Shown here: piece after piece, positions 47,555 through 55,824 of the stretch
How positions within the stretch are numbered: the stretch's first letter is position 1
Layout of the letters: the number at the start of each line of letters is the position of its first letter
Source: Methylibium sp035476815
GTDB lineage: Bacteria; Pseudomonadota; Gammaproteobacteria; Burkholderiales; Burkholderiaceae_C
Direction: 5' to 3'
Assembly (NCBI GenBank): GCA_035476815.1
Contig: DATILD010000042.1
Location: 1 to 64,000, forward strand
DNA length: 64,000 nucleotides
Translations under genes and position numbers: made by a program
The notes under the pieces: generated by a model
Told to the model about the DNA's origin: nothing
The model's database searches: none
What the model saw: the letters and a program-made list of their open reading frames with translations, nothing else

Positions 47555-47992
47555 TCAGCGGGCCGCGGGTGGGGCCTCGGCCTCGGGCCGGGCCGGCGCG
47601 GTCTCGACCTCGCGGGTCACCAGTTCGCGGTAGATGCCGCCGCCGGCGACGCTGCCGCTGGTCGTGCCCTGCCCCTGCATGCGCGCGACGCAATCGGTGC
47701 GGTCGGGCTCGCGCAGCGGCTCGCAGCGCCGCACGGCGTTGCGAGCCAGGTTCTCGGCGCTTTCTTCCGGGCGCGACGGCTGGGTCCGGGTGTAGGCCGT
47801 GCTGGCCTCGCTGAGGCAATCGGCGCGGGCGTTGCCGGCATCGCTGGCCGGACACAGCGCGCGGTCGCGCTGGTAGCGCGCCGCGGCCGACGGCTCGGCC
47901 TGGGTGGCGGCCAGCGCCGGCGCGGCGCAGCCGAGTGCGGTGGCCAGCGCGATCAGGGCCCAGGTCGGGCGGCGGTTCGGGACGGTGTTCAT
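47555..47992 (-). CDS. exported hypothetical protein with paired cysteines
   Basis: The 145-residue protein has a signal peptide (WALIALATALGCAAPALAAT). Two cysteine pairs follow: ALCPASDAGNARADCLSEA (12 apart) and RRCEPLREPDRTDCVARM (11 apart). The C-terminus has a YRELVTREVETAPARP tail rich in Pro/Ala/Glu. The pair spacing recalls the three-repeat protein at 44870. AGGAGT precedes the ATG. It is probably periplasmic; function unknown. Confidence 0.75.
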   Translation of the reverse strand: MNTVPNRRPTWALIALATALGCAAPALAATQAEPSAAARYQRDRALCPASDAGNARADCLSEASTAYTRTQPSRPEESAENLARNAVRRCEPLREPDRTDCVARMQGQGTTSGSVAGGGIYRELVTREVETAPARPEAEAPPAAR

Positions 47993-48019
47993 GAGGGACT
48001 CCTTCGAGTGGATGGGCGT

Positions 48020-48298
48020 TCAGTGACCGACCAGCACGACGCTCGATGTCGCGTCGGTGCTCGCTGCTGCGGCCAGCTGCCGCAGGCAACCATCGACCGC
48101 GCTGCGGCCGCGCAGGGTCCGGCAGCGCCACTGCCCGTCGAGTTGCGCCGCCGCGGCCACGCGTCGCTGCTCACCCTGCCGGATGGCCTGTCGCAGTACC
48201 GCGTCGTAGGCCAGCAGCAGGCCGATCAGCAGCAGCGCCGCGAGCAGGGCCGCCCAGACCGGTGCGAACACCGCGCGGCCGGGGGTGGAGGTCTGCAT
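48020..48298 (-). CDS. small single-pass membrane protein with one cysteine pair
   Basis: The 92-residue protein has one transmembrane helix near residues 10-35 (FAPVWAALLAALLLIGLLLAY). A short extracytoplasmic domain follows with CRTLRGRSAVDGC (cysteines 12 apart) and LRQLAAAAS. The ATG used begins MQTSTPGRA and has GGAAGA upstream; a longer frame adds 26 unlikely residues. Function is unknown. A TGTAGGAC dyad lies about 100 bp upstream. Confidence 0.6.
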   Translation of the reverse strand: MQTSTPGRAVFAPVWAALLAALLLIGLLLAYDAVLRQAIRQGEQRRVAAAAQLDGQWRCRTLRGRSAVDGCLRQLAAAASTDATSSVVLVGH

Positions 48299-48396
48299 GG
48301 CACGTCTTCCATGTCCGCCCGCGGTATGCGGACGCTTGATGGAACCATGCTGCGCGCGGGCCCGGTAGCGCGCCATCGGACCGGCGGCGCATCGCG

Positions 48397-48414
48397 TGTA
48401 GGACGCGGCCGACG
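48397..48414. promoter_or_regulatory. 18-bp dyad TGTAGGAC-GC-GGCCGACG
   Basis: One arm (TGTAGGAC) is identical to the arm at 43862-43879, and the other matches it less well. The spacing of two bases is the same. It lies about 100 bp before the start of the small membrane-protein gene and next to the rlmN-like stop codon. Confidence 0.45.
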
Positions 48415-48422
48415 CCGCGCGC

Positions 48423-49457
48423 TCAGCCGGCCGTGGGCCGGATCTCGATCCGCCGGGCGCCCGGCTTCGCCGAGCGCGCCCGCAGCTGCCCGCAGCCGCC
48501 GTCCACCGCCTGCCCGGCCGAGCGCCGCAGCTTGGTGAGGATGCCGCGGCGGTGCAGCGCGCGCGCCATCGCCGCGGCCTGCTCCCAGGCCGGGCGGCGG
48601 TAGGGCAGGTCGGGCACGGCGTTGTAGGGGATCAGGTTCATCACCGCGTACTTGCCGGCGAGCAGGCGCACGATGCCGTCGAGTTCGTCCGGCCCGTCGT
48701 TGATGCCCTCGAGCAGGGTCCACTGGTACTGGATCGGGTAGCCGGTGGCGCGCGCATAGACCTCGCCGAGCGCCACCAGCTCCGCCGGGGCTAGGCGCGG
48801 CGCGCGCGGCAGCAGCTCGGCGCGCAGCTCGGGCCGGGTCGAGTGCAGCGACAGTGCCAGCGCCGGCTTGACCGTCCCGCGCGGCAGCCGCTCGAACACG
48901 CGCGCGTCGCCGACCGTCGAGAACACCAGGTTCTTGTGGCCGATGCCGCCGGCCGTGCCGAGCAGCTCGATCGCGTCGAGCACGTTGTCGAGGTTGTGGG
49001 CCGGCTCGCCCATGCCCATGAACACGACCTTCGTCACCGGCCGCAGGCCGCGCGCCAGCGCCACCTGCGCGACGATCTCGGCGCTGTCCAGCTGGCGCAG
49101 CAGGCCGCCCTGGCCGGTCATGCAGAACACGCAGCCGACCGCGCAGCCGACCTGGGTCGACACGCACAGCCCGCCGCGCGGCAGCAGCACCGCCTCCACC
49201 GCCTGGCCGTCGACCAGGTCGACCAGCAGCCGCGACGAGCCGTCGTCGGCCGGGTGGGCGGAGCGCAGCGTCGCGAGCGCGGCCAGCTCGGCCTCGAGCG
49301 CCGGCAGCGCCGCCTGCAGCGCCTGCGGCAGGATGTCCTCGCGCGCGCCGCGGGCCTGTTGCGGCAGCGCGTTGGACCAGCGCCGCAGCACGCTCTGCTC
49401 GTGGCCGGGCCGGGCGCCGAGCTGGCGCAGGCGGTGGCGGAGGGTGTCGATGCGCAT
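48423..49457 (-). CDS. RlmN/Cfr-family radical SAM methyltransferase
   Basis: The 344-residue protein is a radical-SAM RNA methyltransferase. It has the CxxxCxxC cluster motif (STQVGCAVGCVFCMTGQGG, near residues 105-112), VVFMGMGEPAHNLDNVL, LALSLHSTRPELR, the ILLEGIND-like segment LLEGINDGPDELDG, and NLIPYNAVPDLPYRRP. The C-terminal GGCGQL carries the second methyl-transfer cysteine. RlmN methylates C2 of A2503 in 23S rRNA and A37 in some tRNAs. The main rlmN of Burkholderiales normally lies near ndk/hisS, and this one lies among stress genes and is somewhat shorter than usual, so it may be a paralogue. Its true target is uncertain. Confidence 0.82.
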   Translation of the reverse strand: MRIDTLRHRLRQLGARPGHEQSVLRRWSNALPQQARGAREDILPQALQAALPALEAELAALATLRSAHPADDGSSRLLVDLVDGQAVEAVLLPRGGLCVSTQVGCAVGCVFCMTGQGGLLRQLDSAEIVAQVALARGLRPVTKVVFMGMGEPAHNLDNVLDAIELLGTAGGIGHKNLVFSTVGDARVFERLPRGTVKPALALSLHSTRPELRAELLPRAPRLAPAELVALGEVYARATGYPIQYQWTLLEGINDGPDELDGIVRLLAGKYAVMNLIPYNAVPDLPYRRPAWEQAAAMARALHRRGILTKLRRSAGQAVDGGCGQLRARSAKPGARRIEIRPTAG

Positions 49458-49558
49458 GGGGCGTGGGGCGGGGCGGCGGCGGGTGCCGTGGCCGGAAGTG
49501 TAGGCAGCCGGGATCGGGCGGCGCTCATCTGCGGCGCCATTCCGCCGATAGAGCCCCC

Positions 49559-49855
49559 ATGTCCACCGCCGCCATCGCCCTGTCGGGGCTCGCGGCCGCC
49601 CGGCGCGGCCTGCAGGTCTCGGCCCACAACCTCGCGAACCTGCAGACCGCCGGGTTCCGGCGCCAGCGGCTCGACCATGCCGCGTCGGCCGACGGCGGCG
49701 TCGAGACGAGCGTGTCGCGCGCCGCCATGCCCGGCGCCGCGCTGGCGGAGGATGTCGTTGCCCAGCTCCGGGCGAAGAACTTCTTCCTGGCCAACCTGGC
49801 CGTGTTCAAGGCGTCGGACCGAATGACCGGCGCGCTGCTCGACCGCTGGGCCTGA
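49559..49855 (+). CDS. orphan flagellar-rod-like mini protein
   Basis: The 98-residue protein joins an N-terminal flagellar rod/hook signature (IALSGLAAARRGLQVSAHNLANLQTAGF) to a C-terminal helix like that of rod proteins (VAQLRAKNFFLANLAVFKAS, ending MTGALLDRW). The central body of FlgB/FlgC/FlgG is missing. No other flagellar gene is nearby. Such mini proteins are found as orphans in Betaproteobacteria; the role is unknown. It is not simply a broken flgG, because both ends are in frame around a short linker. Confidence 0.7.
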   Translation: MSTAAIALSGLAAARRGLQVSAHNLANLQTAGFRRQRLDHAASADGGVETSVSRAAMPGAALAEDVVAQLRAKNFFLANLAVFKASDRMTGALLDRWA

Positions 49856-49910
49856 ACGCGATCGTCTTGCGGTACAACGTCGACGCCGCAACCGCGCGTC
49901 GACCCACCGC

Positions 49911-49985
49911 ATGAACGACCTCCTGCTTGCCCGGGGCGCAGACCCCGACGACTGCCTGTCGGCGCTGACGCGCCTGCGCGCCTAG
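49911..49985 (+). CDS. possible 24-residue leader peptide before the glycosyltransferase
   Basis: A short frame MNDLLLARGADPDDCLSALT ends in TAG one base before the GTG of the glycosyltransferase gene. The tight spacing would suit translational coupling. It has no known family and no clear ribosome site, so it may be non-coding. Confidence 0.22.
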   Translation: MNDLLLARGADPDDCLSALTRLRA

Positions 49986-49986
49986 C

Positions 49987-50988
49987 GTGGCGCCCGGCCA
50001 CATCGCGGCCGTCGTCATCGGCCGCAACGAGGGCAGCCGCCTGATCGCCTGCCTGAAGTCGGTGCGGCCGCAGACCGACCGGCTGGTCTACGTCGATTCC
50101 GGCTCGACCGACGGTTCGCCCGAGGCCGCGCGGGCGCTCGGCGCCGAGGTGGTGGCGCTCGACCTGCGCCAGCCCTTCACCGCCGCGCGCGCGCGCAACG
50201 TCGGCTGGCGTCACGCGCTGGCGCGCTGGCCCGACACCGAGGCCTTCCAGTTCATCGATGGCGATTGCGAGGTCGACGCCGGCTGGCTGCCGGCGGCGCG
50301 GGCCTTCCTGGGCGAGCGCCCCGACGTCGTGGCCGTGTGCGGCCGGCGCCGCGAGCGGCATCCGGAGGCGTCGCCCTACAACCGCCTGTGCGACGAGGAA
50401 TGGGCGACCCCGGTCGGCGCGGCCCAGGCCTGCGGCGGCGACGTGCTGATGCGCGCCGCGCCGCTGCGCGCCGCCGGCGGCTACCGCGACGGCCTGATCG
50501 CCGGCGAGGAGCCCGAGCTGTGCGTGCGCCTGCGCGCCGCCGGGGGCCGGATCTGGCGGCTCGACGCCGAGATGACGCGGCACGATGCCGCCCTGCACCG
50601 CTTCGGCCAGTGGTGGCAGCGCAGCCGGCGCAGCGGCCATGCCTACGCCGAGGGCGCGGCGCTGCACGGCGCGCCGCCCGAGCGGCACTGGGTGGTCGAG
50701 CGGCGCCGCATCGTGCTCTGGGGCCTCGCGCTGCCGGCCGTGGGGCTGCTCGGCCCGTTGCTCGGCGTGCCGCCGCTGGCGGCGGTGTGGCTGGCCTATC
50801 CGGCCCAGTGGCTGCGCCTGTCGCTGCGCCTCGCCGCGCCGCCGGGCACGTTGCCGGACACGCCCGCCTGGCGGCTGCGGCGTGGCGGCTTCGCGCTGCT
50901 GGGCAAGTTTGCCGAAGCGGCCGGCGCGATCACCTACTGGTGGCGGCGCCTCCATGGGCGGGCCGGGCGCCTGATCGAATACAAGTAG
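49987..50988 (+). CDS. family 2 glycosyltransferase
   Basis: The 333-residue protein has a GT-A fold N-terminus: IAAVVIGRNEGSRLIACLKS, then VDSGSTDGSPEAARALGAEV and the DxD-like FIDGDCEVDAGWL. A C-terminal region has one or two hydrophobic helices (ALPAVGLLGPLLGVPPLAAV and an adjacent stretch, about 240-275), suggesting inner-membrane association. It probably transfers a sugar to a lipid or polysaccharide precursor; donor and acceptor are unknown. The GTG start lacks a strong ribosome site. No other polysaccharide genes are near. Confidence 0.84.
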   Translation: MAPGHIAAVVIGRNEGSRLIACLKSVRPQTDRLVYVDSGSTDGSPEAARALGAEVVALDLRQPFTAARARNVGWRHALARWPDTEAFQFIDGDCEVDAGWLPAARAFLGERPDVVAVCGRRRERHPEASPYNRLCDEEWATPVGAAQACGGDVLMRAAPLRAAGGYRDGLIAGEEPELCVRLRAAGGRIWRLDAEMTRHDAALHRFGQWWQRSRRSGHAYAEGAALHGAPPERHWVVERRRIVLWGLALPAVGLLGPLLGVPPLAAVWLAYPAQWLRLSLRLAAPPGTLPDTPAWRLRRGGFALLGKFAEAAGAITYWWRRLHGRAGRLIEYK

Positions 50989-51015
50989 CCGCGGCGGGCC
51001 GAAGCCCGCCCCCGC

Positions 51016-51234
51016 TCAGTGCCGCTCGGCGCTGCGCACCGCCGGGTAGCGGTACTCGCGGCCGATGACCGCGCGGGCGTACAGGTAGTTGCGGCGCGCG
51101 CGGTCGCTGAGCCGGTCGATGTCCACGAGGCCGGCGGCGTTGCAGGGGAAGGCCAGGCCGCGACCCTCGACGAACAAGGAGTCGAAGCGCAGCTCGTAGC
51201 CGGCGGACTGGAGCGTGTCGAGGGCGATGTGCAT
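51016..51234 (-). CDS. small conserved-looking hypothetical protein
   Basis: The 72-residue protein begins MHIALDTLQSAGYELRFDSL and continues through VDIDRLSDRARRNYLYARAV to a charged C-terminus. It has no signal peptide or cysteine pair. AGGGAGA lies upstream of the ATG; the longer frame adds 46 unlikely residues. Function is unknown, but codon use fits a real gene. A TGTAGGA dyad lies about 115 bp upstream, as for other small genes in this cluster. Confidence 0.6.
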   Translation of the reverse strand: MHIALDTLQSAGYELRFDSLFVEGRGLAFPCNAAGLVDIDRLSDRARRNYLYARAVIGREYRYPAVRSAERH

Positions 51235-51349
51235 GGCGTTCTCCCTGGGGGCGGCAATGCGGTTGACGATGACTACAAGGTAGTGCGACCGCCGCCGCGG
51301 CGCCTTGGGCCCGCGCCCATGGCGTCTGTCAGCGTCCGGCGACGGCCCT

Positions 51350-51368
51350 TGTAGGAAAACGTCCGACA
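51350..51368. promoter_or_regulatory. 19-bp dyad TGTAGGAA-AAC-GTCCGACA
   Basis: The arms TGTAGGA and TCCGACA match the dyad at 43862-43879 with one extra spacer base. It lies about 115 bp before the small gene at 51016-51234, on its upstream side. Confidence 0.45.
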
Positions 51369-51379
51369 CCAAAGAGAAA

Positions 51380-51420
51380 AGCCCGCGAAGTCCACCGGCA
51401 TCACACCGGGGCTGCGGGCT
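51380..51420 (-). terminator. Rho-independent terminator-like hairpin, minus strand
   Basis: Read on the minus strand, AGCCCGC and GCGGGCT pair around a 27-base loop that contains its own CCGG/CCGG mini-stem, followed by TTTTCTCTTT. It could end the thioesterase transcript about 180 bp away, or a small RNA transcribed in between. Confidence 0.5.
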
Positions 51421-51601
51421 CCTCTACCGCACGCGGTCTGCGCTCAGCAGCACAGGGCGACGGGGTTCTTCGACGCAGGGCACGGGTTCCTGGCTCCGCC
51501 CAATGGTGCGGTCGGTTGTTCGTCGAGGTGGCTCACTGTAGGCGGTCCGGTCCGGGGCCGATGCGTCGAGAAGGCGCCGGTTCGGGGCGCTGTTGCGCCG
51601 C

Positions 51602-52093
51602 TCAGCCGGCCGCGGGCGTCTTCAGGGCCTCGAAGCGCTCGGCCGCCTCGCGCCGCAGCTGCTTGCGCAGCGCGGCGTCGGCATGGCGGCGGTGCTCGTC
51701 GGGCGTCCTGGGCACGAAGGGCGGCACCGGCGCCGGCCGGCGCTCGTCGTCGAGCGCGACCATGGTGAAGAAGCAGCTCACCACGTGGCGGCTGGTCTGG
51801 GTGCGGATCTGCTCGGCCATCACCTTGATGCCGACCTCCATCGACGAGCTGCCGGTGTGGTTGACGCTGGCCAGGAAGGTCACCAGCTCGCCGACATGCA
51901 CCGGCTCGCGGAACATCACGTAGTCGAGGCTGACGGTCACGCAGTAGCGCGCCGCGTAGCGACTGGCGCAGGCGTAGGCGACCTGGTCGAGCAGCTTGAG
52001 GATGCTGCCGCCGTGCACGTTGCCGGCAAAGTTGGCCATGTCCGGCGTCATCAGCACGGTCATCGTCAGGCGGTGCTTGTCGGGGGTGTCCAT
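51602..52093 (-). CDS. YciA-type acyl-CoA thioesterase
   Basis: The 163-residue protein is a hot-dog acyl-CoA thioesterase: MTVLMTPDMANFAGNVHGGS (the catalytic Asn/Asp region), ILKLLDQVAYACASRYA, then VSLDYVMFREPVHVGELVTF and the HTGSSSMEVGIKVMAE strand. It hydrolyses short- to medium-chain acyl-CoA and helps set CoA pools in the cytosol. The last 35 residues are helical and charged. It is divergent from the phenol regulator gene and separated by 165 bp. Confidence 0.9.
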   Translation of the reverse strand: MDTPDKHRLTMTVLMTPDMANFAGNVHGGSILKLLDQVAYACASRYAARYCVTVSLDYVMFREPVHVGELVTFLASVNHTGSSSMEVGIKVMAEQIRTQTSRHVVSCFFTMVALDDERRPAPVPPFVPRTPDEHRRHADAALRKQLRREAAERFEALKTPAAG

Positions 52094-52258
52094 CGTGGTC
52101 TCCAGGGGCGAGTGCGGATGCTAGGCCGGTGCGCGCAGGGCCTCATGCACGCGTCGGCATAGATGGCGGCTTGTCCTCTCGGTCGAGCTGGTCCCCGCTG
52201 GTAGCATGATCCGATCGATACCGGGCGCACCCCCCGACGCCCGACGGAGACAAGAGAC

Positions 52259-53914
<1,656 letters not shown>

Positions 53915-53960
53915 GCCTCGCGCCGCGCGGCCGGGAGGCCCCGCGGCGGCACTTCACCAT

Positions 53961-53988
53961 TTGATCAAGCTGCGCCGCAGCATTGATC
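53961..53988 (+). promoter_or_regulatory. putative upstream activator sites for the DmpR-like protein
   Basis: TTGATCAA (53961-53968) is a perfect palindrome and ATTGATC (53982-53988) repeats half of it. TTGATCAA-type half-sites are typical of XylR/DmpR enhancer sequences. They lie 69-96 bp before the -24 element. Confidence 0.6.
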
Positions 53989-54056
53989 CGGCTCGGTATC
54001 CGGGTGATCCCGCGGTCGCCGACCGGGGTCGTGGCGAATCAAGCACTTAGCGGCGC

Positions 54057-54071
54057 TGGCACGCGCCCTGC
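54057..54071 (+). promoter_or_regulatory. sigma-54 promoter of the phenol hydroxylase operon
   Basis: TGGCAC, GCGCC, CTGC has the correct -24/-12 register. It lies 54 bp before the dmpK start codon and downstream of the TTGATCAA sites. Confidence 0.72.
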
Positions 54072-54124
54072 CCCTACAGGTCCGGGTGGCGATCCCGCCG
54101 CCCGCGACTTGATGGATTGAGCAA

Positions 54125-54409
54125 GTGCCCACCCCAGCACCGCCCGCCGCCGACCGTTCCACCTCCGCCGCCCGCATGACCGGCCAGCGCTGCTACGTGC
54201 GCGTGACCGGCACCCGCGACGAGCGCTTCGTCGAGTTCGAGTTCGCGATCGGCGACCCCGAGCTCGCCGTCGAGCTGGTGCTGAGCTTCGAGCAGTTCGC
54301 GAGCTTCTGCGCGACCCACGAGGTCACCCACCTGACGGCCGAGCAAGCCGCGCGGCTGGACTGGGAGCGCATGAAGTGGCGCTACGGCCAGCCCGGGCTG
54401 GACCACTGA
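54125..54409 (+). CDS. dmpK: phenol hydroxylase P0 subunit (assembly/activation protein)
   Basis: The 94-residue protein matches the small P0 component of multicomponent phenol hydroxylases: CYVRVTGTRDERFVEFEFAI, then GDPELAVELVLSFEQFASFC and a C-terminal WERMKWRYGQPGL. P0 is not part of the catalytic cycle but helps the oxygenase become active, probably in iron loading. The GTG start has no good ribosome site; an ATG at codon 18 is an alternative. It is the first gene of the operon. Confidence 0.85.
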   Translation: MPTPAPPAADRSTSAARMTGQRCYVRVTGTRDERFVEFEFAIGDPELAVELVLSFEQFASFCATHEVTHLTAEQAARLDWERMKWRYGQPGLDH

Positions 54410-54449
54410 AGCCGATCCGCCGAGACCGAGACCCCCGAGGAGACACGCA

Positions 54450-55448
54450 GTGCAAGTCGATATCAAGACCACCGACATCCATCCGGTCCGCCAGACCTTC
54501 TCGCATGTCGCGCGACGGCTCGGCGCCGACAAGGCCGCGTCGCGCTACCAGGAGGCGACGCTGGACATGCAGCCGACCACCAACTGGCATTACCGGCCAC
54601 TGTGGGAGCCCGAGCGCCATGTCTACGACGTGCGCCGCACCAACATCGTGATGGCCGACTGGTACGCCTTCAAGGACCCGCGCCACTACTACTACGGCGT
54701 CTACACGATGGCGCGCGCCAAGCAGCAGGAGGGCGCCGACAAGCAGTTCGAGTTCGCCGAGAAGCGCAACCTGCTGGGCGGCCTCGACGCGGCCACGCGC
54801 GACGCGCTGGTCCAGGTGCTGATCCCGCTGCGCCACTACGAGTGGGGCAGCAACATGAACAACACCTACTGCTGCGCCTACGGCTACGGCACCGCCGTGA
54901 CCCAGGCCTGCAACTACGCGGCGATGGACCGGCTGGGCATCGCCCAGTACCTGTCGCGCATCGGCCTGCTGCTCGACGGCAACCAGGGCAGCGCGCTCGA
55001 GGCCGGCAAGCAGGCCTGGCTGCACGAGCCGGCCTGGCAGGGGGTGCGCCGCGTGATCGAGAACCTGTTCGTCACCAAGGACTGGTTCGAGCTCTTCGTC
55101 GCGCAGAACCTGGTGTTCGACGGGCTGCTGTACCCGCTGATGTACCGCCACTACGTCGACGCCGCGAGCCCGCGCACCGGCAACGCGCTGGCGATGCTGA
55201 CCGAGTTCATGAACGACTGGTACGCCGAGACCACGCGCTGGGTCGACGCCACCGTCAAGACCGCGGCCGACGAGTCGCCCGAGAACAAGGCGCGGCTGGC
55301 CGGCTGGGTCGGCACCTGGCGCGACGAGGTCCAGCGCGCGCTGGCCCCGCTGGCCGTGCTGGCGCTCGGCGAGCAGGGCCCCGCGGTCCTGGCCTCCGTG
55401 CGCGACGAGTTCGACACCCGCATTGCCCGCCTGGGCATCAAGAGCTGA
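54450..55448 (+). CDS. dmpL: phenol hydroxylase P1 subunit (oxygenase beta)
   Basis: The 332-residue protein fits the P1 component: VDIKTTDIHPVRQTFSHVAR at the start, YQEATLDMQPTTNWHYRPLW, ADWYAFKDPRHYYYGVYTMA, the NNTYCCAYGYGTAVTQACNY segment, and a DWFELFVAQNLVFDGLLYPL region. It is a diiron-carboxylate-like subunit without a full metal site and pairs with P3 and P4 to form the (alpha-beta-gamma)2 oxygenase. The GTG start has GAGGAGA 8 bases upstream. Confidence 0.93.
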   Translation: MQVDIKTTDIHPVRQTFSHVARRLGADKAASRYQEATLDMQPTTNWHYRPLWEPERHVYDVRRTNIVMADWYAFKDPRHYYYGVYTMARAKQQEGADKQFEFAEKRNLLGGLDAATRDALVQVLIPLRHYEWGSNMNNTYCCAYGYGTAVTQACNYAAMDRLGIAQYLSRIGLLLDGNQGSALEAGKQAWLHEPAWQGVRRVIENLFVTKDWFELFVAQNLVFDGLLYPLMYRHYVDAASPRTGNALAMLTEFMNDWYAETTRWVDATVKTAADESPENKARLAGWVGTWRDEVQRALAPLAVLALGEQGPAVLASVRDEFDTRIARLGIKS

Positions 55449-55483
55449 CACGGCGCGAGCGCCGAACCGAGAGGACCCACCCC

Positions 55484-55795
55484 ATGAACGCTGCCACCAC
55501 CGCCGCCCCGACCGCCTCGCGCGCCCCGGTCTTCATCTCGCTGGTCACCAACGACATCTCGCGCGGCATCGTCGAGGCGATCGTCGCCGACAACCCCGAG
55601 GCCACCGTCACCGAATACCCGGCGATGGTCAAGATCGACTCGCCCGGGCGCCTGGTCATCCGGCGCGCGACCGTCGAGGAGCAGCTCGGCCGCAAGTGGG
55701 ACGTGCAGGAGCTGCACCTGAACCTGATCTCGCTGTCCGGCGGCATCGACGAGACCGACGAGGAATTCATCCTGCAGTGGGGCGCGCGCGCCTGA
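55484..55795 (+). CDS. dmpM: phenol hydroxylase P2 regulatory protein
   Basis: The 103-residue protein is the cofactor-free effector: APVFISLVTNDISRGIVEAI, then YPAMVKIDSPGRLVIRRATV and WDVQELHLNLISLSGGIDE. The family binds the oxygenase and controls electron transfer and oxygen activation. It lies between P1 and P3, as in other phenol and toluene monooxygenase operons. The ATG follows GAGAGGACCC. The 13 residues before the core are Ala/Thr-rich and may be flexible. Confidence 0.92.
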   Translation: MNAATTAAPTASRAPVFISLVTNDISRGIVEAIVADNPEATVTEYPAMVKIDSPGRLVIRRATVEEQLGRKWDVQELHLNLISLSGGIDETDEEFILQWGARA

Positions 55796-55824
55796 CCCCT
55801 TCATCCCGCAGCAAGGAGACGAGC

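Larger units (their letters stand above)
51235..51601. other. 367-bp gap with dyad operator and a terminator-like hairpin
   Basis: No protein gene is recognised. It contains the dyad at 51350, a hairpin with a T-run on the minus strand at 51380, and about 180 bp of G+C-rich sequence with several short inverted repeats between that hairpin and the thioesterase stop. A small RNA on the minus strand is possible, but no known RNA family could be matched by eye. Confidence 0.4.

Noticed and set aside
49559..49855. Broken flgG or flgC pseudogene
   Set aside because: The frame is intact from a sensible ATG to stop with both conserved ends in register. No degraded flagellar sequence surrounds it.
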